In this document: positions 31,906 to 41,883 of the stretch, piece after piece
How positions within the stretch are numbered: the stretch's first letter is position 1
How the letters are laid out: each line of letters starts with the position of its first letter
Assembly (NCBI GenBank): GCA_020747065.1
Contig: JAGMVK010000002.1
Span: 3,596,001 to 3,660,000 of the forward strand
Direction: 5' to 3'
Source: Cadophora sp. MPI-SDFR-AT-0126
Lineage: Eukaryota; Ascomycota; Leotiomycetes; Helotiales; Ploettnerulaceae
DNA: 64,000 nt
Translations under genes and position numbers: made by a program
Notes under the pieces: generated by a model
Told to the model about the DNA's origin: nothing
What the model saw: only the letters and a program-made list of their open reading frames with translations
The model's database searches: none

Positions 31906-32019
31906 ATTTTCAAAGCTATTATTATCACCCAATATCTTTAGAATCGATATTTTATAATTAGAGTGGGGCATATCAGAATACGGGAAATACTACTAGGAAC
32001 ACTGGTCTCACTCCCAGAC

Positions 32020-32896
32020 TCATACCTTCGACTCTCCCCATCCTCTCTTCTCTTCGCCATGAGAGAAATCAATATGCCCATAATAAGCATACATCCCCTC
32101 CGCCTCATCTAGCAAAACCTTCATCCCTTCCTCTTTAAAATGCCTCGTATGATGGTACGCGTCATGAACAGCTACGCTTTCCCATCCTACGAGCGCGATG
32201 AACGCCCTCTCATGTCTATTCACTGCTTCAATTATGTGCCCGCCTGCTATGCCTGTGGGAGGTCGTCAGCAAGGAGTTAAGCGGGTGGGTTTACCAGGAG
32301 AGGTACCAAGGAATCCAGGTACAGTCTGCACAAACGCTACCCACCGGGCCCACGCCATATCCCATCCCTCTGTACATTTCAAGTAAATCGCGGTTCCTGT
32401 TACGGGAGCACCTTTTCCTAGGCTCTTGCATGAGAGAGAGAATTCCGAGATGAGAGCGTGTCGGATCGTGGGGGGTGAGGTGGTGAGAGTTTTGAGGAGG
32501 TTTGTGAGAGTGGTACAGGAGGGGGAGGCGAGGAAGGTTTGGTGGTGTTCGTGGAGGGTGCGCACTGTTGTTGTGTTAGACATTTTCTGTGGGTTAAGGA
32601 AAGAAAATGAGATATAAGAAAGGTAGTGAGAGGTCTTTGGGAATTGTTAGGAAGGTTGGAGAAATTATGGGAGGGCTTTGAGTGAGTGAGCGAGCGAGTG
32701 AGAGATCCTCACCGATGTGCAGTTGAACATTGTCTGGTTTCTCGACATGTCGACCCCAGTATAGCCTCTTATACCCTTCTGACTTCCTCACAATTTCCAG
32801 CATCTGTTGCCATGTTTTTCCAGCCGAGGAGGTAGAATCTTCAATGGATTTTGAGGCCGCTATGGAGAGGATGAGCATCTGTGTCGGTTCTGCCAT
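32020..32896 (-). CDS. Small ABM-like (dimeric alpha-beta barrel) protein; first junction uncertain
   Basis: Exon 1 is 32896-32713, exon 2 is about 32586-32307 and exon 3 is 32252-32020. The second intron joins cleanly (VPGFLG|IAGGHIIEAVNRHERA). Exon 1 carries TWQQMLEIVRKSEGYKRLYWG and KPDNVQLHI, exon 2 LHEHHQTFLASP, and exon 3 AFIALVGWESVAVHDAYHHT followed by YYGHIDF. This two-half pattern fits the stress-response / antibiotic-biosynthesis-monooxygenase ferredoxin-like fold in fungi. The first intron (GTGAGG...CCACAG) leaves the frame off by one, so either the gene carries an indel or a splice site was misread. Catalysis is not demonstrated for most relatives. It is divergent from the HGD-like gene. 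Confidence 0.65.
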
Positions 32897-32989
32897 TTTA
32901 GGGATTGAATCTGCTATGAAATCTTCATATTATGAATTAAGAAATGAGAGAGTGGGAAGGGTTGAAGTAAGGTCCTGGATGCACGTGTC

Positions 32990-33110
32990 AGTGAGTGGAA
33001 GTCGGGTGTGGTGGAGGGCATAGCCTCGGGGCTGTGGAGAAATGCGGGGTTGGCAGGGGATTGAGTGGTGGAGGGAATAGCCTCGGGAATAGCCTCGGAG
33101 CGAGGCGTAC
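32990..33110. repeat. Short imperfect tandem repeat (ATAGCCTCGG units)
   Basis: Three to four copies of a unit with GTGGAGGGMATAGCCTCGGG between the ABM-like and HGD-like starts. Confidence 0.5.
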
Positions 33111-33254
33111 CTAACAACACCTATTAAACTACGGCTTCATGTGAACTTCTACAAACCCTCAGCATCGACAGTAAATGCAACTGGAGCCTGAGCAATTCAT
33201 CGGATATCGAGAAAACCGCGCTTTTGAATTGACGGGAGTGGATGAGTCGACAAG

Positions 33255-34679
33255 ATGCCCATTACCAAGTTCCGTGTCCCAGAGAAATACAAGTATCTTG
33301 ACGGGTTTGGGAGTTATCATCAGTACATAACCTCCTTATACACTTCTTCTCAACTAACGAAAACTAGATCTGAAGCCATATCAGGCGCTCTGCCCATCGG
33401 CATAAACAGTCCCCAACTGCCTCCTTTCGCCCTGAGCACAGAACGTATCTCCGGCACCTCATTCACAGCCCCTCGCTCTCAAAACCTCCAAACATGGCTC
33501 TACCGCGTACATCCCTCCCTCTCTCATTCCGATTTCACTCCCCTCGCCTCATCTTCTCAGTCCTCAACTCGACTACCCGACGGTGAAGAGCTCCCTCTCA
33601 CACCCAATGCCCTGCGATGGAACGACTTCCCGATCACGGCTGGTCAAGACTGGGTCTCCTCCCAGAAATTAATTGCAAAATCCGGTGATCCAGCAAAGAA
33701 AGAAGGCCTGGCGTATCTTTATTACGCGGCGTCAGAATCAATGCAGACAAACACCGTTTTTTCTTCCTCAGACGGCGACTATCTCATCATTCCGCAATCC
33801 GGAACCCTCGACATCCATACCGAGCTCGGCTCCCTCCTCGTCCGCCATAATGAAATCTGCGTCATTCCGCGGGGGGTCCGTTATCGTGTGGATCTGGCAA
33901 GTGGTCCGGCGAGGGGCTATATCTGTGAACTATATCAAGGGCATTTCCTGCTTCCTGAGCTGGGGCCTATCGGTTCTTGCTCCCTTGCCAATGTACGAGA
34001 TTTCCAGATCCCTACAGCTTGTTTCTCGGGTAGCGTTTCAAACGGAATAGCGAGATGTGAAAAGGCGACGTGGAAGCTCGTGGCGAAGTATGCAGGGAAG
34101 CTGTGGGAGCGCAGTCAAGCGCATACGCCATTCGACATCGCTGCTTGGCATGGGACTTACTACCCATACAAATACGATCTTGGGAGATTCAGCGTGATTG
34201 GGAGTATATCGTTCGATCATCCGGATCCGAGTATCTTTACTGTGCTTACGGCTCCGAGTTATCGTGAGCCTGGGACTGCGGTTGTTGATTTTGCGATTTT
34301 TCCGCCGCGGTGGTTCGTCATGGAGGGCACGTATCGGCCACCGTACTTCCATCGGAATTCAATGAGTGAGTTTGCGGGTGTGATTATTAATAGTCAGGAT
34401 GGAGAGAGAGTGTGGAATCAGAGGGAGGGGTCTACGCCGTTTGGAGCGACGCTGAATGGGGCGATGGTGCTCCATGGTATGGACAGGAGGACGCATGAGG
34501 CAGCGAGGAAGCAAGAGCTGCGGCCAGAGAAGGTGGGGGGGGAGGGGTTTATGGTCTTTTTGTTGGAGAGTGAGAGGATGATGGGGGTTAGTGACTGGGC
34601 TTTGGAGGCTGCGGCGAAGGATGGAAGTAAGGGGTCGATTAGTGGGGGTCTGAAGGAAAAGGAGAAGTCGAAGTTGTGA
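33255..34679 (+). CDS. Homogentisate 1,2-dioxygenase paralog
   Basis: Non-haem Fe(II) ring-cleavage dioxygenase. The N-terminus KYLDGFGSYH...SEAISGALPIGINSPQ, then GTSFTAPR and WLYRVHPS, match HGD. Later IPRGVRYRVDL, TPFDIAAWHGTYYPYKYDL and WFVMEGTYRPPYFHRNSMSEF supply the iron ligands expected in this family (His in YFHRN, Glu in SEF) and the later His in LHGMD. A GTACAT...CTAG segment at 33323-33367 is 45 nt, a multiple of three and free of stops. It interrupts the family consensus, so it is probably an intron; removal gives 459 residues, retention 474. The C-terminal Lys/Ser tail is not conserved. Divergence from the consensus (HGMD rather than HGPD) suggests a specialised paralog. Confidence 0.9.
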   Translation: MPITKFRVPEKYKYLDGFGSYHQYITSLYTSSQLTKTRSEAISGALPIGINSPQLPPFALSTERISGTSFTAPRSQNLQTWLYRVHPSLSHSDFTPLASSSQSSTRLPDGEELPLTPNALRWNDFPITAGQDWVSSQKLIAKSGDPAKKEGLAYLYYAASESMQTNTVFSSSDGDYLIIPQSGTLDIHTELGSLLVRHNEICVIPRGVRYRVDLASGPARGYICELYQGHFLLPELGPIGSCSLANVRDFQIPTACFSGSVSNGIARCEKATWKLVAKYAGKLWERSQAHTPFDIAAWHGTYYPYKYDLGRFSVIGSISFDHPDPSIFTVLTAPSYREPGTAVVDFAIFPPRWFVMEGTYRPPYFHRNSMSEFAGVIINSQDGERVWNQREGSTPFGATLNGAMVLHGMDRRTHEAARKQELRPEKVGGEGFMVFLLESERMMGVSDWALEAAAKDGSKGSISGGLKEKEKSKL

Positions 34680-35047
34680 TGGAGAGGCAATAAAGGACTA
34701 GGGTAGTGCAGTGAAGACGTGTACTTCGTATATGACATTGGAGATAATTGTTTAGGAGTATATTGTCAGAATACCCTACCCCGCTATTGGAATAAGGGTT
34801 GGCTGTCTTGGCGTCGGTTATGACATGACCTCTAATTCGTCGTTCATCCTTTTGCAGTTGATTACGTCACTAAAGACCAATCTTTCTCAACGTCTTTTAT
34901 TGGTTGGCAGGCACAGGCGTCCTGCGAGATTACCCCTGAACACGCTGAGTGGGGAATCTGAGAGCAGAATACTGTGGTCTTTAGGCAAATAATCCCACCC
35001 CCTGAGGGTTTAATGTGGCCAATGCACAGTTGATGCCGCTTTATGTA
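34680..35047. other. Intergenic
   Basis: 3' flank of the HGD-like gene up to the TA (35046-35047) next to the pogo-like terminus. Nothing else seen. Confidence 0.4.
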
Positions 35048-36115
35048 ACGTCTCACCCCCCTTTCCGACCACCCCCCCATTCCGACCACCTCGCTTAATT
35101 CCAGCACCACTCATTCAAGACTTAATAACTCTATATTGCCTCAACTTCTATATATGAAACTATAGAATCTGAATCTCCTTCAGATTCTGATTCTATAAGT
35201 ACAATCTGACGATCTCTAGTAGCGATTTAAGCGTCTCGAATAGCACGTGTTATTACAAACTTGAAATTTAGACTAGTCTGAACTTTCCTCCTCTTCTTCG
35301 GCTTCAACTGCTCTAATCGCTCTTCCAACTCTCTAATCCTTATATTTGCCTTCCTTAATTCGTAGTCCTTTTCGTCAATTCCCTTTATAATCTTCTTGAA
35401 AAGTAAGCGTTGTATTAGAAATTGATTATATAATCCCGTCGCTAAGGTACGTATTTGTAAGTGGATATCTTTTCTAGCTCTCGGAGTAGATAACTGAATT
35501 AAAGTGCCAGAAGCCTCCGGGGATAGTATTGGTACCTCCTGAGACACTTAAAGAAGTAGACCTATTGATCGATTACTATTTTTTAATAGTAATTGTAACA
35601 GTTGGACACTGTTGGAGGGCAGCAGGAGGGATCACAGTATGACAGAGCAGGGAGCACGTGGTCAAAGTATCAAGAATTATAAGTAAATAGAGTCGAAATA
35701 CATGTGTCAGGCGTTAGATTAAACTCAAGCTTACCCTCCAAACGAGGGTTCAACTCCTTCTTTTATCTCTGACTCCAGCTGCCTATCCAGCTTGTGTATC
35801 GAGGCCTTGCCTGCCCATACGGCCATAGTATAACGGCCGTAGTATAACGGCCGTAGCGGCCATCATTCGTCCGTAGGATCCGTAACCCCTATAGCGCTTG
35901 TCGCGGCCGTTACAGTAATAGGCTTATCAAAGATTTAGCTATAGATACTAGCTACAATCTACTAGTCCTCCACCCAGCTTTGATATTAGAAGGAGTGATA
36001 CTCTCTTGACGTGCCTTTTAGTAACAAACAAGGAAATTGCGCTTACTAATTAGTGTAGAATCGGGTAATGAATTCAACTTTTGTAGCTCTTTCTGGTAAG
36101 TATAATATTCAAATA
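35048..36115 (-). mobile_element. Pogo-like transposon, copy B, 3' fragment with nested LTR
   Basis: It starts ACGTCTCACCCCC after TA on the plus strand; the transposase is on the minus strand. The C-terminal coding part (35547-35227) reads IRTLATGLYNQFLIQRLLFK, KDYELRKANIRIRELEERLE and KPKKRRKVQ, parallel to copy C. Homology to copy C resumes after the LTR insertion at about 35920 and runs to about 36115 (GATACTCTCTTGACGTGCCT). The remaining catalytic part is missing. Where copy C has TAG at 63098-63096, copy B keeps TGG (plus 35970-35972). Confidence 0.78.
35594..35914. mobile_element. Solo LTR inserted in pogo copy B
   Basis: 321 bp beginning TGTAACAGTTGG and ending GCGGCCGTTACA, so the termini TGTAAC/GTTACA are inverted. 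It is flanked by a perfect 5-bp duplication GTAAT (35589-35593 and 35915-35919), and copy B sequence is continuous across the two sides. No internal retrotransposon genes, hence solo. Inside is a tandem CGGCCGTAGTATAA motif near 35820-35860. Confidence 0.8.
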
Positions 36116-36152
36116 TTAGTTATCATTGCCCCGGATATTAGTGTATTGACAG

Positions 36153-36446
36153 TGTCGGATCACCCGTAACGCTAAGCACGACACATAATTCTTCATGATA
36201 CGTGGTATGCCAGTTGCGTTGTGGTAGGTGATTGATGATTGTTCTTAAGAGGAGATGAAGCCCAGAGGGCGTCTAGATACAGGGGACTGACTGCCCCTGT
36301 TAGCAAGGGACACTTTGGCCCCCACCTGACCAGGTGAGTCTGTGGTGACTCTGTTGTGCATTGCTGCCTATGGGTGCCTATAGCCTGAGGGCTATATATA
36401 CTAGGTGTCTTTAGCCATAGTTTTGATGAATGGATGCTTCCTGACA
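36153..36446. repeat. LTR-like unit (TGTCGG ... CTGACA)
   Basis: 294 bp with TGTC/GACA inverted termini and a TATATATA tract near 36395. I found no target duplication: GACAG precedes and AGATG follows. It could be a 5' LTR followed by a lost internal region, or a chance pattern. Confidence 0.4.
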
Positions 36447-36769
36447 AGATGATGGTCTATTCCGCCCGGCTAAGCCTAAAGGGCACTAGTACTATTTACA
36501 TGGGTTCGATTCCTCCAGTTCCGCCATGGTCTCGTGACAGCGCCTACGTTCGCTTTGAACGGTTTTTTGTTCTAGCCTTTGATTCTACAATTCGACGTGG
36601 TCTCGTGGGTTTGTTAGTAGCAAGTGTACTTGGAGATAACTCCTCCAAGTGTTCAACGTCCTATCCTCAGCGGTTAAAGCAAGATATGCTAAGTCACGAG
36701 GGTGCGTGGTGGGTTGGTTGAGTAAGGGGGGAAGGGAAAACAAAAGGAAGGGGGGAGTCTTAATGCAAG

Positions 36770-37170
36770 TCACGCCTGTGACGTCTGGGTTGCTGTGTGT
36801 TCCACCTCTTTGTCGAGTCGGCCTGTTGCGATAGCGTACTTGATAGTAGTCCGTACCGCTTCGATGTCGGGTTTCCAATTCAGCGGGTCAGATGCTGCTT
36901 TCCCTCCTAGGTAGTGGGAGAGGCTACCCCTTCTGGTCTCCGTTTGTTCTAGTAAGCATTCTCGATGCGTGTCCCACAATGAGCAGTTAAAGAGGAAGTG
37001 TTCAACTGTTTCTCTTGCCTGTCCACAAGCACACTGATCCGATTTTGCTGCCCCGATACGATGTAGATACCCGTTGAGCCGTGCCATGCCCGTCCGCAGT
37101 TGTGCTAGCACGTTTGCTTCCCTTCTTCCTAAGGCGTCGTACAAGGTACGGGTGTGTCGCCCTGGCAAAG
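36770..37170 (-). pseudogene. LINE 3' fragment (ORF2 C-terminus)
   Basis: The frame 37189-36770 encodes LPGRHTRTLYDALGRREANV, AQLRTGMARLNGYLHRI and CACGQARETVEHFLFNC, the Cys-rich tail that follows RNase H in fungal LINE ORF2 proteins. It differs from the 19-24.7 kb element, so it belongs to another LINE. The upstream part is replaced by Helitron sequence at about 37160-37175. Confidence 0.75.
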
Positions 37171-40100
37171 AAGGAGGTGACCACAACATGGAAGAACTGA
37201 GCGACGAGACTCGGGTTCTTAATCGTCAGTTGTAAGAGTTTCGACGTGATACCCGGCTCGTCTAGTGAGATCTCTTCCCCGGAAAGTCGAACCACAAAGA
37301 TATTACCAATGTCTTTCGGGTTAAGTGTAAACCAGATAAGTGGGATTCCAAAACGGGCGATCTTGCCAAATATCAGATTCCTAAACTTCATCTTCTCCCC
37401 AAACGACTCCGGGTTGAACGACGAGATGATCCTCATGTTGGTAATCAGACTGTGGATTGCAGGGTTCGAGATCTTCTTCCCGTCGGTAAACTCCTGTGCC
37501 GCACGTTGGAGATCATCAGCCGACAGTCTAGAAAGCTCGTGTGTAGCTTTAGCCCAATAACCGTTCTTGACCTGGACGTGATTCCCAAAAGAAGCTTGCC
37601 GTATCAAGATTAAGTCGTATAAATAAAACATAAACGTATGGTGTTGAGAGAAACTGCAAATATTAGAACGATACGATAGTCGGGGGTAGATACCTACAGC
37701 AAGGAATGGTGGAGCATGGTATATCTCGCAAAGGCCTTGAGAGATACCTCCTCTGGACGATCGCCATTCACATCGCCAAGATGGCCGCCTATGCCATACG
37801 GAAAGAGAGTAGGGAACGCTGCCGTGAAGTAGTCCGGGTCGGTAAAGGCACTCATTGCGGTTAAGTGCTGTGTCGTCTTGTAAGATATATGCGGCAGGCG
37901 AGAGCTATCCTTTGGTGCGCTCTCCTCGTCATCGCGGACATCAACAGCATCGTCTTCCACTAGCTCGGAACGGTCAGGATCCTGCTCCTGGAGAATGGCC
38001 TGGAGGGTTGCCAAAGTAGCCGGGGTGGAGTGGAGATCCTGACCATGAAGGTCGGAGAAGAAGGACCGGCTGAGAATGCTGCCAGGCTCGGCGTCCTCCA
38101 CCTCTGCATCTAGCTCGTTCTCAAAAAGCCCATCTTGTAACGATGTAGCATAGCCCTCCCGTTCGTCTTCCACCGGAGTATCTGTAGAGCCTGGCTCAGA
38201 ACCTAACGTAATAAAGGCGTCTCTGATCTCTTGAGGAATGTGGTGATCTGGCCAGGAGTCCAGAAGAGAGTAGTCCACGACCACTGACTTGTAGCCGGGG
38301 TTGTGAGCACACAGCCATAGCAAGGCATTCACCACCTTTGCCTTATCAACAGAACAAAACCGCGCAAGGTTCTCTTCTGACGGCGGGGTCCCGCGATCCC
38401 AACTGACGGTGATCGTCGTATGATCTCGCAACCTCGCAGTTGGTAAGATCTTCAAGAGCTCACTCGGATCCTGCCTCACGGCGACAGAATGACCGCGACT
38501 CCCCCTGTAACTGACCCCCCCTTTGGCACCTGAAGTGAGTTTCAAGAAGATGCCGACAACATGAGCCCGTGCTATAAAAGCCTCTTCGACAGTGTTGAGA
38601 TTCTTCAGCGCCTCTGGGTAGTCTTGACAAAACAGGCAATTGACAAAGTTACCAGCCGATAGCGGAGGGATGGCCCGTTTGGCAATCGCCGAGTTGCATG
38701 TCGTACACAGGCCGACCGTATCGTCGTTGACGGCGCAACAGTCAGGGGCCGTCTTCGTCCTCTGCAGGAAGTATTGTAGGTCGTCGGCTTGACGACTAAT
38801 GATCACCATCTCGTCCTCTTGGAACAGGCCCCCACAAATTCCACATGGCAAACGTCTCGAGGCATCTGAGATCGCCCTCTGGTAATCCTTCATACACCTC
38901 ATCTGGATATCAGAGGTGATCTCCTCTGGAAAATCGGCCGAAGCTTGCTTCATATACTGGTACTCCTCATCTAGGAAAGATGGGAGGACACCATCGAAGG
39001 CAACGATACGTCCCTCTGCGAGTGATTTCTGCTGGGTCTTTTGGGCTTGAAGGGCAGCATTATGACGCCGAATTGCTTGCATGCCAGCCTCATCACGTCT
39101 TCGTTTATTCTCACGACGCTGCTCATCCTGCATATGCCTCGCGGTTTGTCTCTCGTCAATCTGGGCACTTGTAAGCCTCGGACGGCCTGGTATAGAGGGC
39201 TCGACCTGGCCTTGGCTTTCTCCCTCACACTGATCTTGTTGAACACAAAATGACTGTACCCGCTCCTTTTCTCCGAGCTTTGCTTGCCTGCGCTCTTCCG
39301 CAACTCGCCCTTTCTCTTGGACCCTCGCGAGCCTACGTTCCTCTGCCTTCTGAGCCCGCTCGGCCTTAGTAGCGGCCTCATAGCATGCAAGTGCTTCTAA
39401 ACTAGCTTGCCCCCGGGCTTCTCTGTCCCTGCGACGCTGCTCCTCTTGAAGTCTCCAAAGAGCTTGTCTGTCATCGATCTGAGCAGCTGAAAGCCTCGGC
39501 CGGCCTCCGCTACCACGCGGCTCAGCTCCAGGGTCTCGTTCCTCGACCGGATGACGTCCACCTCGTTCACCACAGGATGACTCTTCCTGCCCCATGCGCC
39601 TCTGCTTTATCGGCCTGCTCTCCGCTGCCAGCCTACGCTCGTCTGCGATCCGCTCTTTCTCCAGCCTTGCGAGCTCGTGCTCCTGTTCAAGCCGAGCTGT
39701 CTCTCTAAGCTTTGCTAGCTTGCGTTCCTCGGCCTCCTGTACCTTCTTCGCCTTAACCGCAGCCTCATGACGCAAAAGAGCCCGCATGCCAGCCTCATCC
39801 CGCGCCTGTCGGTCTAGGCGACGCTGCTCATCTTGCTGGTCCCGTAATTTTTGCTTTTGCTCTCGCGCTCTTTGCTTCGCCATTCTCTGCTCCTCTCGCA
39901 ATAGATAGTTCTCCGCATCCTGAGCCTTCCTCCTCTCAGCAGCTTGTGCCTTCCCATCTTCAGCAATAGCCTTATGACGCAAAAGTGCTCCCATAGCAGA
40001 CTCATCCCGTGCCTGTCTATCCCTACGTCGCTGTTCATCTTGCTGACCACGAAAAGCCAGCTTCCGTTCTCTCTCTCTAAGCTTTGCCAGCTCCTGTTCC

Positions 40101-40291
40101 TGTGCCTGTCGAGCTTCCGTAGCCTCAACACTAGCATCATGACGTATAACATCCTGCGTACTAGCATCGTCCTGAGCGAAGATATTTCCTTGACGCTGTT
40201 CCTCTTGCCAAAGGAAAGGTATGTGCCTCTCTTCTGTAGTTACTATACCCCTCTCCTCCGTAGTTATTATATTCCTCTCTTCTGTAGCCAT
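37160..40291 (-). mobile_element. 5' part of a Helitron, truncated at a LINE fragment
   Basis: The minus-strand sequence encodes the N-terminal portion of a Helitron Rep/helicase protein, then stops matching near 37165 where a LINE 3' end begins. Rep motif residues further downstream and the helicase are absent, so the element is dead unless completed elsewhere. The terminal TC and CTRR ends could not be placed. Confidence 0.75.
37170..40291 (-). CDS. Helitron N-terminal protein with charged repeats (DUF6570-like, Helitron_like_N)
   Basis: Exon 1 is 40291-37698 and exon 2 begins at 37653, after a 46-nt GTAGGT...TTTGCAG intron that restores frame (LHHSLLFSQHHTFMF). Residues 1-25 are three near-copies of TTEER-x-I. 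About residues 50-440 are Arg/Glu/Ala-rich coiled-coil sequence holding four repeats of the type DRQARDEAGMRALLRHEAA and two AT-hook-like GRPRL-(S/T)-x-AQIDDRQ units. A zinc-binding segment follows (CGICGG near residue 475, then CTTC and LFCQDYP), resembling DUF6570, and then FTDPDYFTAAFPTLFPYGIG, the standard Helitron entry motif. Exon 2 has MRIISSFNPESFGEKMKFRN and IPLIWFTLNPKD of Helitron_like_N before the frame is lost. The protein is incomplete. Confidence 0.8.
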
Positions 40292-40319
40292 AACCCTATC
40301 CTAGTTCATCGTAATTAAT

Positions 40320-41030
40320 AGAGGGATAGTCGACTTACGTCCACTTTGGTCAGGTTGTTCATCTCAGTCTTTTGGTCGCAAACGTTAGTGCTTGTGAAGA
40401 CCCTGTTCCCTAAAGATTAAGTATAAGTACGAATTCAGTGAAGTGGCGTAGAGGATAGAGGATAGAGGAAAAGACAAGTTAAATTATTAGTAACAGAAAG
40501 TTGAAACCGTCGCAGTCTCGACCTGGATTGATATAGAAGGTCTAAGCGGAGTAACCAATGAAAACAATATAACAACTCATTCGGAAACCAAAGTGTCTCT
40601 GAAGTGTTTCCAAAACAACGGATTTAAAATACACCGTTTTACCCTGTCTTAACACCAATTTTATTAAAACGGAGGAACCAGACAACTTTTGGCAAGGATT
40701 ACCTGCTTAGTAATTTTGGAACAAAGTTTTGCCGAAGCCCGTCCCCTCTCTTTCTTGTCGAAGAACCTTCTCTCTAAGCTTTCAGCTTACGTGGGTGCTC
40801 GCCTGCGGCTCACACGAAGCCTTCGAATCGAAATCCATCAGAGCATTGGAATTTAATTGAGAAACATTAGATAGAATAAGCGGTGGGTAAGTCGTTAAGT
40901 GGATGAAATCGACAAAGTTTCAGAGATATATTACATAATACTCGGAAAAACCTATGTGCTTGGGAAACGCCAAGTGTAGGAACGCGCCACCAAGAGCGGA
41001 TCGAAGAATCGCCGAAGGCCTCTCTCTCTC
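40320..41030. repeat. Gene-free stretch with a duplicated 38-bp block
   Basis: The sequence TCTTGTCGAAGAACCTTCTC plus about 18 more bases at 40752-40790 recurs at 41044-41081 in direct orientation. No gene supported. Confidence 0.5.
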
Positions 41031-41283
41031 TTCTTGTCGAAGATCTTGTCGAAGAACCTTCTCTCTAAGCTTAGCAGCTTAGATTCGAAGGCATATCGTC
41101 GCGGACGCTCGACCACCACTGCTTGGCGGCGGTATCAGGACTCATGCGCCACACCACCCAGTCGCATCAGTCTCGAGGGTATTCCGTTCGATCTACCTCA
41201 ATCACCCTTACTCAACTTCCACGAAATGCAGAGAGACCACGCCAGTCAAACTCCGTATTGGCGAGGCCCTCGAGTTCAGCGAC

Positions 41284-41883
41284 TTGACGACCCTGTCAGC
41301 CTTCTTCGAACACGGTCCGGGTCGAAATGCTACAACTCTGCACAGCGTTCGGTTCCTCAGCGTATCCTATATTGACGATGAGAATGCCACGAGTTGGGGC
41401 CAGCGGACTACCGATTATGCTTACGAGGCTTTTGAGTACCTTCATAAACACTGGGGTTCTATGCGAATATCATGGCTTCGACTCTGCATCCCTTACTCAC
41501 ACGCGATATCTTCCGTCGACGACCCGGGGTTATGGAGCCTCTTCAAGTTTCGCAATCTTCCATACCTGACAATTCGTGGTCCACACGGTTGTATCGCACC
41601 TGAAGTCCGCAAATATCTCAAGGCGCGCACACATACAAAGAAGCTGTTCCCGTGGCGCCCACTTGGCCTGGAAAATGTTGGCGGAAGAAAGTGGAGTGGT
41701 CAAATGACATGGCAGGAGCAATACCAGTTACTCGATTCTCGATACAAGTACTTGCACGACCGGGAAACCGTCACCGAAAGGTGTAAAAGGCAACGGAATG
41801 CCTACCACAAGCGGCGACGACGGTGGCCTATGTTGTCGAAACGGAGGAAGAGGGGCTGCGTCTGGCCAAGAGAATTTAGATGA
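41284..41883 (+). CDS. Hypothetical protein, C-terminal part of an unrecognised fungal family
   Basis: A frame of 199 residues with protein-like composition: TLSAFFEHGPGRNATTLHSV, AYEAFEYLHKHWGSMRISWL, LWSLFKFRNLPYLTIRGPHG and a very basic tail (QRNAYHKRRRRWP). The middle has the look of the poorly characterised F-box-associated proteins common in these fungi, where a leucine-rich region is followed by an Arg/Lys tail. The same frame is open upstream to about 41100 (CRETTPVKLRIGEALEFSD) without a clear Met, so a 5' exon or truncation is likely. Function unknown. Confidence 0.45.
   Translation: MTTLSAFFEHGPGRNATTLHSVRFLSVSYIDDENATSWGQRTTDYAYEAFEYLHKHWGSMRISWLRLCIPYSHAISSVDDPGLWSLFKFRNLPYLTIRGPHGCIAPEVRKYLKARTHTKKLFPWRPLGLENVGGRKWSGQMTWQEQYQLLDSRYKYLHDRETVTERCKRQRNAYHKRRRRWPMLSKRRKRGCVWPREFR

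Noticed and set aside
39814..40318. ORFs on both strands over the Helitron N-terminus
   Set aside because: Repetitive coiled-coil coding sequence keeps other frames open; no independent evidence.
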